Positions 63,111 through 64,000 of a stretch of DNA of 64,000 nucleotides are shown here, piece after piece. Source of the stretch: Siphonodentalium dalli (Eukaryota > Mollusca > Scaphopoda > Gadilida > Siphonodentaliidae). The stretch is from positions 7,764,036 through 7,828,035 of the forward strand of contig CP136069.1 of assembly GCA_032622095.1 (NCBI GenBank), in the 5' to 3' direction. A program made the translations under genes and the position numbers. The notes beneath the pieces are model-generated. The model was not told the origin of the DNA. It saw only the letters and a program-made list of their open reading frames with translations, and did no database searches. How positions within the stretch are numbered: position 1 is the stretch's first letter; each line of letters opens with the position of its first letter.

Positions 63111-64000
63111 CATGCCATGAATCTCCACTCTTGCCCGTAGAGATCATATTCCATCAGTACAAACCCTGGGAACTTTTTGAAGTTTTGACAGGGAACCTTA
63201 TAAAGTCAAAAAAATAACACAGGGAATACATGTATATTTCTTGATGATTATCTGTTTTTTAATAGTGTACTTTACTATATGTGAAGGTTCCATCTCAAAA
63301 TTGCATGCTTTTCTGTGACTTTTATGAGCAGATACTGCAATAAACATTGAATTAACCCTTTACCCAACAGAACGGCCCTGTGCCAATGCATTCTCTTATA
63401 TATGCGAGTCGACCATACCGGTAGGTCGCCTCGCATATATAAGAGAATGCATTGGCTTAACACATATTAAAGAAAAAATGGTAAAAAAGTGTTAAAAAAA
63501 AGTGTTTTTTAGGCCAATGCATTCTCTTATATATGCGAGGCGACCTATGGTCGACTCGCATATATAAGAGAATGCATTGGCACAGGGCATAACTGTAACT
63601 ATCACAATGTGCTCAATGAGCCGGTTCCAATGATACCCATATTTCCATGGTTTTATTGAGACAGACCGAAGATAATTTAGGCTGTTAGGGCGTTTCTGGG
63701 CGTTCTGTTGGGTAAAGGGTTAATTACCCAGGAGAAATTCTAGAATTGTAAGCGACACAAAGCAAAATCGCCCACAAAGTCACTTAAATCGTGCAATTTC
63801 GAGTTGGGAACTTTACCTACAGTGAAGTACATTATTAATAAACAGGTATTAATCATTAATAAAGAAATATATTCCCCTCGTTATCTTTTAGACTTTATAA
63901 GGTTCCCTGTCAAAACTTCAAAAAGTTCCCAGGTTTTGTCCTGTTTGAATATGATCACTATTTGGCACGGGCGTTATCAAGAGTGGAGATTCATGGCATG
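63111..64000. mobile_element. TIR element at the window edge, with nested hairpin MITEs
   Basis: CATGCCATGAATCTCCACTC at 63111 is mirrored by the last bases of the window, and about 100 bp inward (AGTTTTGACAGGGAACCTTA) is also mirrored at both ends. Inside lies a second inverted pair (TTAACCCTTTACCCAACAG, about 63353 and 63704-63722), and inside that two hairpins of the CCAATGCATTCTCTTATATA family (63377-63590). The true right end may lie beyond the window. Confidence 0.75.

Overview
The window is eukaryotic, AT-rich animal DNA. It holds one host gene split into small exons with GT-AG introns, many miniature transposable elements (MITEs) with intact target-site duplications, Helitron-like ends, 5S-rRNA-derived repeats, and one essentially complete 17.2-kb Maverick/Polinton (adintovirus-like) element. 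The repeat load, and a broken gene of a multi-copy family that I recall from marine invertebrates, suggest a marine invertebrate such as a mollusc or lancelet. The species cannot be named from this sequence alone.

Positions 1-22,200: a plus-strand short-chain dehydrogenase/reductase (SDR) gene runs from 3344 to 22127 in seven visible exons (200 codons). The exon(s) with the N-terminal cofactor loop were not found. The introns are filled with repeats: hAT-like and 9-bp-TSD MITEs, a 6-kb foldback element with a minisatellite core, a piggyBac-like MITE, a Helitron-like end, an array of 93-bp hairpins, and a poly(A)-tailed retroinsertion carrying an ORF.

Positions 22,200-25,028 and 42,234-44,480: more MITEs, including three further TTAA-flanked copies, and a hairpin MITE that was split by the Polinton.

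Positions 25,029-42,233: the Polinton. It has a 6-bp TSD (AATATA), about 290-bp terminal inverted repeats that are themselves palindromes, and about 16 genes. The right part is one plus-strand series: protein-primed DNA polymerase B, an unknown protein, a packaging ATPase, two unknown proteins (the second frame-disrupted), a DNA-binding-like conserved protein, a retroviral-type integrase with chromodomain, a small membrane protein, penton-like and pVI-like proteins, the double-jelly-roll major capsid protein, an unknown protein, and an adenain-like protease. The left part is organised as divergent gene pairs. Five copies of a sequence matching the replication-dependent histone mRNA 3' stem-loop lie just after the stop codons of all four small left-side genes. 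This suggests that the element borrows the S-phase histone mRNA 3'-end machinery. A second unusual feature is an inverted duplication that gives the polymerase gene and a divergent zinc-knuckle gene the same promoter and the same first 32 codons.

Positions 44,480-64,000: a landscape of nested elements. These are a GC-rich inverted-repeat element with a broken ORF, a hAT element carrying a second element inside it, a Helitron-like end, tandem 5S-derived repeats, a 4.5-kb inverted-repeat-bounded unit carrying a broken minus-strand gene, a 3.6-kb inverted repeat with a MITE in its loop, a hAT MITE with an 8-bp TSD next to a two-finger zinc-finger ORF, and a hairpin MITE nested in a TIR element at the right edge.
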